In this document: positions 45,517-55,923 of the stretch, in pieces | Layout of the letters: each line of letters opens with the position of its first letter | Numbering within the stretch: the first letter of the stretch is position 1 | Assembly: GCF_016908515.1 (NCBI RefSeq) | Contig: NZ_JAFBEA010000007.1 | Location: 1 to 64,000 of the forward strand | DNA length: 64,000 bases | Reading direction: 5' to 3' | Origin: Virgibacillus halotolerans | Lineage (GTDB): Bacteria > Bacillota > Bacilli > Bacillales > Amphibacillaceae | Program-made: the position numbers and the translations under genes | Notes under the pieces: model-generated | What the model saw: the letters and a program-made list of their open reading frames with translations, nothing else | The model's database searches: none | What the model was told of the DNA's origin: nothing

Positions 45517-46779
45517 ATGCACGAGAAACTGCAAGAGATCATTGATCATACAGTTGAAAAGTTTGGTTTAAGTAATTACCATTTAAAAAGACACCATATA
45601 TTTCGGGAGCAAGACAGCTTTAGTAAATCATCCTACCTCTTATCCATGGAATGGTTCCCAAACGACTTGGAAGAAACAGACGAGGGTTTTAACCCGGCTG
45701 GTACAGCAATTATAGAATTCGATATACATAGAAAACGATTAAGACGGATCGCTTTCGTACAGGAAGTTACCTATGCAGATGCGATTTTAACCACCTTTGA
45801 TATGGAGGAAACCATTGAATGGGTTGAGGAAGAAACCGGCCTGGAATTTGGTCGCCAGTTTAAACTGATTCATGATGAAAATGGGGAGCTCTATTTTCAA
45901 GCAGCAGTTGACAACGTAGCAGTCTATCCTTCTGGGTCAATTCGCATGCAATTTAATGATCAAGACCAGCTTGTTTTGTTTTCCATTGATGGTGATTTTC
46001 CAGATGAAACACAAATTAATTGGGAACCCTTTTCATTAACGCCTATGATCACGGATCCCATTGCCAGCGAACAGTGTAAGCTACTCGAGGTCCCTGTGGA
46101 GGATGAGGAGAAGTGGCTTCCTGTTTATGGCGCTACAACTATTTTTGTTACAAACGATGGCGAGCGGCAGCTTACCTTTAGTGAAGTAGAAGCAAATCAT
46201 TCTCTTGTAAAGAAAGATATCATCCTGGAATGGGATAAACCGCTAAAAGAGCCATTTAAGCCACTTGAGATTGATCTATCATTAGAAGTATCTCTAGAAG
46301 AAGCGTTAGCTAATGAACCCCATCCGGATACGAAACCCTTAACAGAGCAGGATCAAGTACAGGCAGTCGAGTCGATAGGGCATTTTTTACAGTGTGAATT
46401 CCCTAATGATAGTGGGCAATGGAAATTAACTGGTATTTGGCGGGAACACGGATATATATTTGCGGAATTAAAATCTCCCTTATCTGACCCACGTGTAATT
46501 GAAAGGAAGATGAATATCATCATGGATAGAGAAGCATACCAGGTCCTCAACTTCAATGACAATAATGTCGTTCTTGATATGCTGAAAAACTTCTCAGATG
46601 CCGAGAATGCGGTTTTATCACCAGAAGCGGCTTTTGACAAATTACGTGGCTATATTGATGTGAACCCAGTCTATGTATTGGATAAAGCAAAAGAAAAGTA
46701 TATACTGTGCGGCAAAATTGACTGTTCTTATGGTGTTGATGCTGTAACAGGCGAAGTGATTTCACTCGATGAACTCTAA
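45517..46779 (+). CDS. YcdB/YcdC-repeat-like protein, cytosolic, function unknown
   Basis: 420 residues, Glu/Asp-rich, without signal peptide or TM. The C-terminal segment (AFDKLRGYIDVNPVYVLD, then a GKIDCSYGVDAVTGEVI end) resembles the PepSY/YcdB-type repeat seen in Bacillus proteins of unknown role. An earlier repeat of the same kind seems present around residues 85-160. AAGCGAGG precedes the ATG. It is monocistronic, with a terminator shared with nrdF. Family call is tentative. Confidence 0.6.
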   Translation: MHEKLQEIIDHTVEKFGLSNYHLKRHHIFREQDSFSKSSYLLSMEWFPNDLEETDEGFNPAGTAIIEFDIHRKRLRRIAFVQEVTYADAILTTFDMEETIEWVEEETGLEFGRQFKLIHDENGELYFQAAVDNVAVYPSGSIRMQFNDQDQLVLFSIDGDFPDETQINWEPFSLTPMITDPIASEQCKLLEVPVEDEEKWLPVYGATTIFVTNDGERQLTFSEVEANHSLVKKDIILEWDKPLKEPFKPLEIDLSLEVSLEEALANEPHPDTKPLTEQDQVQAVESIGHFLQCEFPNDSGQWKLTGIWREHGYIFAELKSPLSDPRVIERKMNIIMDREAYQVLNFNDNNVVLDMLKNFSDAENAVLSPEAAFDKLRGYIDVNPVYVLDKAKEKYILCGKIDCSYGVDAVTGEVISLDEL

Positions 46780-46832
46780 TAACGCTTTGCAGATTGACTG
46801 GCAGTGCTTATAGAAACATGGAATTTAAATAC

Positions 46833-46870
46833 AAAAGGGAAACCAGCATTAAGCTGGTTTCCCTTTTAAA
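46833..46870. terminator. bidirectional terminator behind nrdF
   Basis: AAAAGGGAAACCAGC (46833-46847) pairs with GCTGGTTTCCCTTTT (46853-46867). The 15-bp stem has A/T runs on both sides. It serves the nrd operon (-) and the YcdB-like gene (+). Confidence 0.8.
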
Positions 46871-46871
46871 A

Positions 46872-47915
46872 TTATAAATCGTCAAACCCGTTCAAATCAC
46901 TTGTTTTTGTATATTGTCTGGATTTTTGTTCAAAGAAATCTGTTTTTGTTCCATCAAAGTTATCCACATAAGCGCGGATCCATTTCATTGGATTATCCAC
47001 ATGTTCCGGGTATATTTCACTTAAGCCCATCATACGCAACATTTTATTCGCACGGTATTTAATGTAGCCTGCCATTTCGTTTAGATCGATTCCTTCGACC
47101 TCAGCCAGTACATAATTAGACCATTCAATCTCTAACTCCACAGACGTTTTAAAGCTCTCATATACCCAATCATTAAATTCGGCTGTGTTATATTCCGGAT
47201 TTTCTGCCAATGTTGCTCGGAATAATTCTGAGATAAATCGACCATGCTCCAGTTCATCACGATTTATATAACTAATCATTGTTGACGTACCAACCATTTT
47301 ATTTTGTCGTGCTAAATTATAGAAAAACGCAAAGCCGGAATAGAAAAACATTCCTTCCAATAACGATGTATATACTAGTGTTTTCAAGATATTCTCAATT
47401 GTTGGCTCTTCCACAAACGCATTGTATTGCTCCGTGATAATTGCATTTCGCTTTAACAGAATCGGGTCTTTTCTACCTAGTTGAAACGATTCATTTTGTT
47501 CATCGAAAGATACAACGGACGATAGTACATAAGAATAGCTTTCATTATGAACTGCTTCCTGTTGTGCAATGACTGCCATAATCGATTGTACCGATGCATC
47601 TGTCGCATATAAAGATAACAGCAATGCTGTTCTTGTTTGTGGACCGTCCAATGTAGATAGCAACCCAATAATTTTTAAATAGGCCTCTTTTTCTTTATCC
47701 GTTAACGTAGCAAATTGTTTCACATCACCCGACATGTTTACTTCGTCCGCTTGCCAGTAATTTCCGATTAATCGTTTATACATTTTATACCAGTGTGGAT
47801 AAGCAATGTCGTTCCAATTAAGAATTCCACTTGACTTCCCACCAAATATACCTGTTGATTTGTTCGGATTCGCCGGCTCTAAAGTCTTCGCTTTTTCAAG
47901 CATAGATTTTGGCAT
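46872..47915 (-). CDS. nrdF: ribonucleotide reductase class I, beta subunit
   Basis: 347 residues of the ferritin-like R2 family. Metal ligands are visible in QQEAVHNESY (Glu, His and the radical Tyr at His+4), LLEGMFFY and NRDELEHGR. The N-terminal carboxylate lies in LLSTLDGPQT, where the Asp is shifted three places compared with the LLDxxQG of E. coli-type R2, so alignment there is uncertain. It ends in an Asp/Leu-rich tail (LNGFDDL) that should dock to the alpha subunit. It is last of the nrdE-flavodoxin-nrdF operon and overlaps the flavodoxin gene by 20 bases. Confidence 0.88.
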   Translation of the reverse strand: MPKSMLEKAKTLEPANPNKSTGIFGGKSSGILNWNDIAYPHWYKMYKRLIGNYWQADEVNMSGDVKQFATLTDKEKEAYLKIIGLLSTLDGPQTRTALLLSLYATDASVQSIMAVIAQQEAVHNESYSYVLSSVVSFDEQNESFQLGRKDPILLKRNAIITEQYNAFVEEPTIENILKTLVYTSLLEGMFFYSGFAFFYNLARQNKMVGTSTMISYINRDELEHGRFISELFRATLAENPEYNTAEFNDWVYESFKTSVELEIEWSNYVLAEVEGIDLNEMAGYIKYRANKMLRMMGLSEIYPEHVDNPMKWIRAYVDNFDGTKTDFFEQKSRQYTKTSDLNGFDDL

Positions 47916-48330
47916 CTTGCAACACTCCTTCTACCCATTCATCTACTAATCTCTCTTGACTTCCTCTTGGTGACTGTTCAATCTTTAAGCCGTTCCAGTT
48001 ACTATGATAAAAGGATGTTAGCTTATCAACTGCTCCACAGAACAATTCATCACCGCCAAATTGTGTATCACCTGTTCCGAACACCGCGATATTGTCTGGC
48101 TTATAACCAACTTCCAATATAAAATCTTTTACCTCATCTGGTGTTCTTCCCTGGTCCCATGTGAAGGTTCCAATAAAAAGATAATCATATTTCTCGGGAT
48201 CGATTGGTGCATCAATCCCGATTCGGTGTAAATCCACCTGCATATTATTTTCTTTTAATTTTGTTTTGATCAAATCTGCGACTTCTTCCGTGTTTCCACT
48301 GTAGGACAAGTATGCAATTAAGGTTCTCAA
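47896..48330 (-). CDS. flavodoxin of the nrd operon (NrdI-position)
   Basis: 144 residues, TTG start overlapping the nrdE stop (TTGA). LSYSGNTEEVADLI is a phosphate-binding loop of flavodoxins, and GTFTWDQG and FGTGDTQFGGDEL are the two FMN-flanking loops. It occupies the place of nrdI between alpha and beta genes, but the sequence is a typical short-chain flavodoxin rather than a classical NrdI. A role in assembling or reducing the beta-subunit cofactor is inferred from the operon. Confidence 0.8.
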   Translation of the reverse strand: MRTLIAYLSYSGNTEEVADLIKTKLKENNMQVDLHRIGIDAPIDPEKYDYLFIGTFTWDQGRTPDEVKDFILEVGYKPDNIAVFGTGDTQFGGDELFCGAVDKLTSFYHSNWNGLKIEQSPRGSQERLVDEWVEGVLQDAKIYA

Positions 48331-50570
48331 CTTTCACACCACTCACAATCCTCAATATCACTTGAGGTAGAGCGCACATAATAAGTTGTTTTTATTCCTC
48401 CCTGCCATGCCTGTAAATGAAGATCCAGCAGGACAGATGCCCGAATTGTATTTGGAACATAGATGTTAAATGAGATACTTTGATCCACATGCTTTTGGCG
48501 TGCGGCATTTTGCCTCACAGACCAACGCTGATCAACAATATATGCGGATCGACGATAAACATCATACGTATAAGAATTTAGATCCGGTGCTGTCGTTGGG
48601 ATTCTGAAATCCTTCTTTTCCTCGCTGTAAAACGTTTTAAAAATAGGATCAATACTAGCAGTTGAGCCAGCAATCATGGATGTTGACGAATTAGGTGCGA
48701 CCGCCATTAAATAACCATTTCTCATACCATTTTCCTGTACCTCTGCTTGCAGTGACGCCCACTTCTCATCTGTATAGCCTTTATTTGTAAAATAAGCACC
48801 ATTGCTCCACGTACTTCCTTCGAAGGCTGGATAGCTACCTTTTTCCTTACTCAATTCCATACTGTTTTGGATCGTTAAATAAGCAATTTTTTCGTATAGC
48901 TCGTCCGCAAATGTAACAGCTTCATCTGTTTCCCATTTAATATTTTTAAGGGCAAGTAAATGATGCCAGCCAAACGTTCCAAGACCAATCGCACGGTACT
49001 TTTGGTTCGTAAGCTGTGCTTGTTTAATTGGTAATGTATTAATATCAATCACACTGTCCAACATGCGGACTTGGATTTTTATCAAACTTTCCAATACGTC
49101 ATCAGGTACTGCTTTGCCTAAGTTGATCGAGCTTAAATTACATACAACATAGTCACCAGCTTTATATTTTTTAACAATCGTGTTGTCCGCTTCAACAAAT
49201 TCCTCGAGAAATTGTGTCGGCGATTGGTTCTGTGTAATTTCCGTACATAGATTGGAACAATAAATCATTCCTTCGTGCGGATTGCTGTTCTGTCTGTTCA
49301 CTTCATCACGGTAAAACATAAATGGTGTGCCAGACTCAAGCTGTGATTTCATGATCCGCTTCATAATAGCAATTGCTGGTACTTGTTTTTTCGTAAGGTT
49401 TGGTGATGCGACACATTCCTCATACTTCCTACGCCATGTGCCGTCCCCATTTTCTTCATCATAAAAGTCTTCCAATGAATAACCCATTACTTGTCTCACT
49501 TCATGGGGATCAAATAAGTACCAGTCGCCACGCTTGTCCACTTGTTCCATAAAGTAATCCGGTAATGTCACACCAGTAAATATATCGTGGGCACGCATCC
49601 GATCGTCCCCATTGTTCAGCTTCAAATCAAGAAATGATTCAATATCCATGTGCCATACGTCAAGATAAATGGCAATGGCGCCTTTTCTTGTTCCCAGCTG
49701 GTCTACACTTACAGCAGTATTATTCAATTGCTTAATCCATGGTACAACACCACTGGACATCCCTTTGAAGCCTTTGATCGAACTGCCACGGCTACGAATT
49801 TTCCCCATGTAAACACCAATTCCTCCACCGTTTTTGGAGAGTTTAGCGATATCCGTATTGCTGTCATAAATCGATTGTAGGCTATCATCCACTGTATCAA
49901 TGAAGCAGCTCGATAATTGTCCATGTGTTTTCCCTGCGTTCGTTAATGTTGGTGTTGCAACTGTCATATACAGGTTGCTAAGCGCCCAGTATGCTTCTGT
50001 AACCAAGTGTGTACGCTGTGCTTTATCCTCATCCTGCATCAGGTACATGGCAATAATCATCCAACGCTCCTGTGGCAGCTCATAGATGTTCTTTTCATGA
50101 TCTGTTGCCAAGTAGCGTGTTGCAATCGTATATATACCTAAATAATTAAACAGTAAATCTCTTTCAGGCTGCAGACTCTCCCCAAGTTCTGCAATCTCCT
50201 CTTTTGTATATTTATCAAGCAGGTTATTGGCATAAATCCCTTTATCTGTTAAGGTTTGAATTAATTCATAAAAATTGCCATACTGTTTAGCTGGATCATA
50301 ATGACGATTTTCACCCGCTTTTCGATATAACTCCTGTACATAGATTCTTGCCGCTAAAAACGTCCATTCCGGCTGTGCTTCATCGATATTTTCCAATGCA
50401 ATCTTGATAAGGGCTTCCGTGACTTTTTCGACCGTGGAATTCGTCTGAATGGTTCTTTCTGCTTTTTCCTTATATTCTTCTGTGTTAATTGATAGACCTT
50501 TCGCAGCATTGTCAATGAATAAATGAAGATCATCTATTTTCGGTGTAACAGTTGTAGCAAGTGTCATCAT
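48327..50570 (-). CDS. nrdE: ribonucleotide reductase class I, alpha subunit
   Basis: 747 residues. The first redox Cys is in LSSCFIDTVDDS. The active-site Asn/Cys/Glu are in CSNLCTEI, the second redox Cys in VVCNLSSINLG, the radical-transfer Tyr pair in TTYYVRS, and the C-terminal thioredoxin/glutaredoxin-reactive pair in CEWCES. There is no N-terminal ATP-cone, so activity is not controlled by dATP through that domain. It reduces NDPs to dNDPs. Expression is behind two NrdR boxes and an adenosylcobalamin riboswitch. AAAGGGAGG precedes two adjacent ATG codons. Confidence 0.92.
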   Translation of the reverse strand: MMTLATTVTPKIDDLHLFIDNAAKGLSINTEEYKEKAERTIQTNSTVEKVTEALIKIALENIDEAQPEWTFLAARIYVQELYRKAGENRHYDPAKQYGNFYELIQTLTDKGIYANNLLDKYTKEEIAELGESLQPERDLLFNYLGIYTIATRYLATDHEKNIYELPQERWMIIAMYLMQDEDKAQRTHLVTEAYWALSNLYMTVATPTLTNAGKTHGQLSSCFIDTVDDSLQSIYDSNTDIAKLSKNGGGIGVYMGKIRSRGSSIKGFKGMSSGVVPWIKQLNNTAVSVDQLGTRKGAIAIYLDVWHMDIESFLDLKLNNGDDRMRAHDIFTGVTLPDYFMEQVDKRGDWYLFDPHEVRQVMGYSLEDFYDEENGDGTWRRKYEECVASPNLTKKQVPAIAIMKRIMKSQLESGTPFMFYRDEVNRQNSNPHEGMIYCSNLCTEITQNQSPTQFLEEFVEADNTIVKKYKAGDYVVCNLSSINLGKAVPDDVLESLIKIQVRMLDSVIDINTLPIKQAQLTNQKYRAIGLGTFGWHHLLALKNIKWETDEAVTFADELYEKIAYLTIQNSMELSKEKGSYPAFEGSTWSNGAYFTNKGYTDEKWASLQAEVQENGMRNGYLMAVAPNSSTSMIAGSTASIDPIFKTFYSEEKKDFRIPTTAPDLNSYTYDVYRRSAYIVDQRWSVRQNAARQKHVDQSISFNIYVPNTIRASVLLDLHLQAWQGGIKTTYYVRSTSSDIEDCEWCES

Positions 50571-50621
50571 TAATTCCTCCCTTTATGTATATCTGGCGAC
50601 GATTAAATAAGTACTATCCCC

Positions 50622-50658
50622 AAAACTAAAAAGCCACGCATCCCAGGGGATGAGCAGC
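50622..50658 (-). terminator. riboswitch expression-platform terminator
   Basis: On the minus strand GCTGCTCATCCC and GGGATGCGTGGC pair over 12 positions with one mismatch, followed by TTTTTAGTTTT. It lies between the cobalamin aptamer and nrdE and is the likely OFF switch. Confidence 0.7.
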
Positions 50659-50732
50659 TCAAAAACGACAGAAATCAGACATACTATTTCCATCGTTTCA
50701 ACTTCTCTCAACCCGGAGATATGAAACTACAA

Positions 50733-50896
50733 GTTGTGGCAGGTCTCCTGACTTGTGCTTCCATCTACTAGAGTCCTTCCCATATCGTCAATTTCATGAT
50801 AGATACAGTGGATTTCTCGTTAATCTGCACTTACAGTTGCGGGGACAGCTTCAGTTTTCCACTGAATTCCCTATTAAGACAAAACATGTCACCATG
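50733..50896 (-). promoter_or_regulatory. adenosylcobalamin riboswitch aptamer upstream of nrdE
   Basis: On the minus strand the conserved blocks appear in the right order: TTAATAGGGAATTCAGTG, then GCTGTCCCCGCAACTGTAAG, ATCCACTG, GGGAAGGA, and finally AAGTCAGGAGACCTGCC (the B12 box partner strand). This is the Rfam-type cobalamin aptamer. A terminator hairpin follows before nrdE. Binding of adenosylcobalamin should stop transcription of the class I reductase. Confidence 0.9.
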
Positions 50897-50903
50897 ACTC
50901 GTA

Positions 50904-50950
50904 ACACTATATATGGTATTTTATTTCAACATCGTCTCGATATATTGTAT
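50904..50950 (-). promoter_or_regulatory. pair of NrdR boxes
   Basis: ACACTATATATGGTAT (50904-50919) matches 14 of 16 positions of the NrdR consensus ACACWATATATWGTGT. TCTCGATATATTGTAT (50935-50950) matches 12. The two are 15 bases apart (31 centre to centre), the fixed spacing known for NrdR box pairs. They lie in the promoter region ahead of the riboswitch. Confidence 0.7.
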
Positions 50951-51008
50951 CTAAAGACTAGCATATCCAATATTTTTATGCAAGGAGAAAAGGATGAAAA
51001 AACACGAA

Positions 51009-51914
51009 TTAATTTTGGAACTTTTCTAGCCGAGTAAAGAATTCCTGCAAAAATTCATAGAACAATTTTTCCGTCGGGAGCAAATGACGTTCAGTTGGTA
51101 TGACAACCCCAACTGTTCGGGTAACATTTGCTTCTGCTACAGGCACGCTAACTGTTGCACGCGGCAGGTTATCAATCAAGGTGATTTCCGGCACAAGCGA
51201 AACACCAAGTCCAGCTGACACCAGCCCTTTAATCGCATCAATATCCTCTCCTTCAAACGATACGGTCGGTTCAAATCCCAAATTTCTGCAAAGATCAATA
51301 ACAATATCCCTTAATACATAATCTTTCGGGAACAAAACAAACGCGTCCTCACGCAACTCCGTTAGTTTTAAAGAAGGAACCTTTGCTAATGGGTGGCTTC
51401 TTGGCAATAAAGCGACAATGTTTTCCGTAAACAAGATTTTTCCCTTTAGTTTCTTTTCATTCATTGGTACAGGGCCGAGCAATGCCATATTTATTTCACC
51501 TTTAACAACTGCCTTTTTTAAATCGTAATAAGAGCCCTGATTCAATTGAAATTTAACTTCCGGATACCTGTCCCGAAACACTGATATTGCTGTAGGTAAA
51601 ATATATGTTGCAAGACTACTGGGGAAACCAACATGGATAGTCCCTTTCTCCGGATCCGTATATTCTTCAATCACCTGTGTCGCATCATCAATTACATTAA
51701 CCGCCTGTTCCATATGGTCCAGAAAAATTCTACCGATTGGCGTTAATCTTACGGTACGTCCTTCCCTTATAAATAAACTGACACCAAGCTCTTCCTCTAA
51801 ATTAACAATTTGCCGACTCACTGCTGATTGCGCTACATGCATTGCGTTTGCTGCTTCTGTCACGTGCTCACGCTTGGCTACTTCAATGAAGTACTTTATC
51901 TGCCTTAATTCCAA
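51009..51914 (-). CDS. gltC: LysR-family regulator GltC, TTG start
   Basis: 301 residues from the TTG at 51914, giving MELRQIKYFIEVAKREHVTE, which matches the start of B. subtilis GltC and is 6 bases from GAGGTG. The frame is open to 51923. Winged HTH is at 1-60 (AANAMHVAQSAVSRQI) and the effector domain at about 90-300 (GEDIDAIKGLVSAGLGVSLVPE). GltC senses 2-oxoglutarate/glutamate and controls glutamate synthase in B. subtilis. Here it is divergent from gdhA. ATCTCAT half-sites lie in the shared promoter region. Confidence 0.88.
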   Translation of the reverse strand: MELRQIKYFIEVAKREHVTEAANAMHVAQSAVSRQIVNLEEELGVSLFIREGRTVRLTPIGRIFLDHMEQAVNVIDDATQVIEEYTDPEKGTIHVGFPSSLATYILPTAISVFRDRYPEVKFQLNQGSYYDLKKAVVKGEINMALLGPVPMNEKKLKGKILFTENIVALLPRSHPLAKVPSLKLTELREDAFVLFPKDYVLRDIVIDLCRNLGFEPTVSFEGEDIDAIKGLVSAGLGVSLVPEITLIDNLPRATVSVPVAEANVTRTVGVVIPTERHLLPTEKLFYEFLQEFFTRLEKFQN

Positions 51915-51955
51915 TCTCATCACCTCTTTTTACTATTATCTCATATCGGCATTGA

Positions 51956-53467
<1,512 letters not shown>

Positions 53468-53531
53468 AACTTTCATAAACAACCAAATAAACATTAGAAT
53501 AGGAAAACGCTATACATTCCTATCTGCCAAT

Positions 53532-53565
53532 AATGCCCTGTCGAGAAAACGACAGGGCATTTTAC
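53532..53565. terminator. bidirectional terminator between gdhA and the carnitine operon
   Basis: AATGCCCTGTCG and CGACAGGGCATT form a 12-bp stem with loop AGAAAA, flanked by T-rich DNA. Confidence 0.8.
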
Positions 53566-53571
53566 ATATCA

Positions 53572-54048
53572 TTATTTTTTCCGTCTGATCCCAATGACAC
53601 GACCGACTTCCTTCGGTTGCTCATCCGGTGTATGTGCATCTGCAAGCTGTTTCACTTTCGCAAATACCGCTTCAGGGAAGGCTGCAGCACGACCTGTATG
53701 CTGATCGACTCCCATCAGCATCTGCTCACTGGTTGCAGCCCGTTTTCCATCTTCACCGAATAACTCATAAAATACATGTGCACGTTTTTCGTCATAATCA
53801 ATCAGTTGTAAATGGACGGAAAAGGGCTCATCCAATTTCATTTCGTCTAAATAGCAAACATGGCTTTCCATTGTAAAGATGGTATAATTTTGCTGGTCTC
53901 GAAGTTGCTCATCAATACCGATCAGTTTCATGAAACAATCAACACCCCAGCTAAATACACGCACATACTCCGCATCATTCATATGCCCGTTATAATCGAT
54001 CCAATCCTTGCGCACTTTATCTTCCAGGATTACTTTTGCTTTTGTCAT
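53572..54048 (-). CDS. hotdog-fold thioesterase, probable betainyl-CoA thioesterase
   Basis: 158 residues from the ATG at 54048, which is 7 bases behind GGGGG. The frame is open to 54126 but that part overlaps the dehydrogenase. The 4HBT hotdog signature WIDYNGHMNDAEYVRVFS holds the catalytic Asp and the Asn/His pair. It is the last of three enzymes. In the carnitine route the preceding enzyme makes betainyl-CoA, and a hotdog thioesterase releases glycine betaine. The substrate is assigned by operon context. Confidence 0.8.
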   Translation of the reverse strand: MTKAKVILEDKVRKDWIDYNGHMNDAEYVRVFSWGVDCFMKLIGIDEQLRDQQNYTIFTMESHVCYLDEMKLDEPFSVHLQLIDYDEKRAHVFYELFGEDGKRAATSEQMLMGVDQHTGRAAAFPEAVFAKVKQLADAHTPDEQPKEVGRVIGIRRKK

Positions 54049-54064
54049 TTGCTTTCCCCCGTCC

Positions 54065-55027
54065 TTACAATTTTCCGTTAATCGAAGCTCCTGGCCAATA
54101 TTTTTCCAACAGGTCTTGTAATTCAATTAAGAATTGATCTCTGCGTTCTTCGAGTTGTTCCATTTCAACACCTGCTGTCTGTTTTTCACAGCCATTAATC
54201 ACCTTTTCAGCCAATTCATCAGTAAGTTCCGGTGCTTCCAGTTTCGTCCATGGAAGCTTCAATGCCGGGCCAAATTGTTCGAGCAAATGGCGCATACCTT
54301 GTTTTCCTCCACCCATATGCAACGTCATAAATGGTCCCATTAATGCCCATCTTAAACCAGGTCCATATACAATCGAGGCATCGACTTCTTCTGTCGTTGC
54401 GATACCATCATTTACGATGTGTAGGGATTCCCGCCAGATAGCTTCCATTAATCGATCTGCCACATGACCTTCAATCTCACGCCTAATGACAAGTGGCTTC
54501 ATTCCCAATTGATCGTAAAACGTTCTTGCCTTTTCGACAAAGGATGACGCTGTTTTACTGCCGCCGACCAATTCAACTAAAGGCATCAAATAAACCGGAT
54601 TAAACGGATGTGCAACCATGACCCGTTCAGGGTGATTGACACAATCTGCTTGTAGTGTACTTGGTAAAATTCCCGATGTACTTGAAGCGATAATTGTATC
54701 CTTCGGTGCATGCTGATCAATTTGACTGATCACCTTTCGCTTTAGTTCTTCTCGTTCCGGTACGTTTTCCTGAACAAAATCTGCGTTAGCAACAGCCTTT
54801 GCTAGATCCTTTTCAAAAGACAAATTGTCTATAGAAGCACCTTCAGCTAGTCCTGTTTTTTTCATGGACGGCCATGCACGTGCAACAGCATCCCGTGTTT
54901 TGGCTTCGACAGATGGATCTGGGTCACTTGCTGTCACCTGATAGCCATTCGCCAAAAATCTTGTTATCCAGCCATTGCCAATTACACCTGTTCCTACAAC
55001 GGTTATGTTATTCATCTCTGTTGTCAT
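54065..55027 (-). CDS. lcdH: L-carnitine dehydrogenase
   Basis: 320 residues of the 3-hydroxyacyl-CoA dehydrogenase family. The NAD loop is VGTGVIGNGWITRF, and the catalytic block is SSTSGILPS...MVAHPFNPVYLMPLVE. The C-terminal helical domain has GPGLRWALMGPFMTLHMGGG, which typifies carnitine dehydrogenases rather than acyl-CoA enzymes. It oxidises L-carnitine to 3-dehydrocarnitine. Its neighbours are a BKACE enzyme and a thioesterase, which complete the path to glycine betaine. Confidence 0.85.
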   Translation of the reverse strand: MTTEMNNITVVGTGVIGNGWITRFLANGYQVTASDPDPSVEAKTRDAVARAWPSMKKTGLAEGASIDNLSFEKDLAKAVANADFVQENVPEREELKRKVISQIDQHAPKDTIIASSTSGILPSTLQADCVNHPERVMVAHPFNPVYLMPLVELVGGSKTASSFVEKARTFYDQLGMKPLVIRREIEGHVADRLMEAIWRESLHIVNDGIATTEEVDASIVYGPGLRWALMGPFMTLHMGGGKQGMRHLLEQFGPALKLPWTKLEAPELTDELAEKVINGCEKQTAGVEMEQLEERRDQFLIELQDLLEKYWPGASINGKL

Positions 55028-55047
55028 ATTTAACGCCTCTTTCTTTT

Positions 55048-55923
55048 CTATTTATTTAGTTTTAATAATTCCCGGGCATCAGCTGGCGACATAATATCTG
55101 CACCAAGACCTTGAATAATCCCGACAGCTTTATCAACAAGCTGTTCATTCGTTGCTAATGTCCCTTTTTTCAAGTACAGATTATCTTCAAGCCCGACACG
55201 CGCATTACCACCTTGAAGCACAGATTCTGCAACCATTGGCATTTGCATACGCCCGATACCAAATGCAGCCCAATGTGCGTTTTCCGGGATGCGGCTCTTC
55301 ATATATGCTACCGTTTCCGCATCTGCGTCTGCACCCCACGGGATACCTAGGCAAAATTGGAATAAAGGATCTCCCTCAATTAAACCTTCTTGAACCAATT
55401 GATTCGCAAAGCGCACATGTCCCGTATCAAAGCATTCTAACTCTGGTTTCACACCACTATCTTTAATCAGACCGGCTTGTTTCCGGAGCCATTCGGTTGG
55501 GCTAATATATATTTGGTCCCCAAAGTTTACACTTCCACAGTCTAACGTACATATTTCCGGGAGCAACAAACCAACAGGCTCATGGCGTTCTTCCGGCGTT
55601 TGCATATCTGTACCTGCACCGCCTCTTGTTGGATCTGATTCGCTAGGAATCCAATCACCGCCACCACCAGCAGTAATGTTAATAATGACATCTGTATCTG
55701 CCTCACGAATTCGCTCGACAACCTCTTGAAAGAGATTCACATCATGACTTAACTTTCCTGTCTTTGGATCACGCACATGGATATGTGCAATCGTTGCACC
55801 TGCTTTCGCTGCTTTAATTGCTGAATCAGCAATCTCCTTCGGTGTTACTGGTACGTGAGGACTCTTTTCATTCGTTTCCCCTGCACCTGTTACCGCACAT
55901 GAAATGATTACATTTTTATTCAT
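55048..55923 (-). CDS. beta-keto acid cleavage enzyme (BKACE), dehydrocarnitine:acetyl-CoA type
   Basis: 291 residues from the ATG at 55923, placed behind AGGAGGAGATCAAT. The DUF849 TIM-barrel zinc ligands are visible in [19 protein letters not shown] and ECFDTGH carry further active-site residues. BKACE enzymes move the acyl part of a beta-keto acid to CoA. The dehydrocarnitine member gives betainyl-CoA plus acetoacetate, and the flanking genes select this activity. Its start overlaps the regulator stop by 8 bases. Confidence 0.85.
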   Translation of the reverse strand: MNKNVIISCAVTGAGETNEKSPHVPVTPKEIADSAIKAAKAGATIAHIHVRDPKTGKLSHDVNLFQEVVERIREADTDVIINITAGGGGDWIPSESDPTRGGAGTDMQTPEERHEPVGLLLPEICTLDCGSVNFGDQIYISPTEWLRKQAGLIKDSGVKPELECFDTGHVRFANQLVQEGLIEGDPLFQFCLGIPWGADADAETVAYMKSRIPENAHWAAFGIGRMQMPMVAESVLQGGNARVGLEDNLYLKKGTLATNEQLVDKAVGIIQGLGADIMSPADARELLKLNK

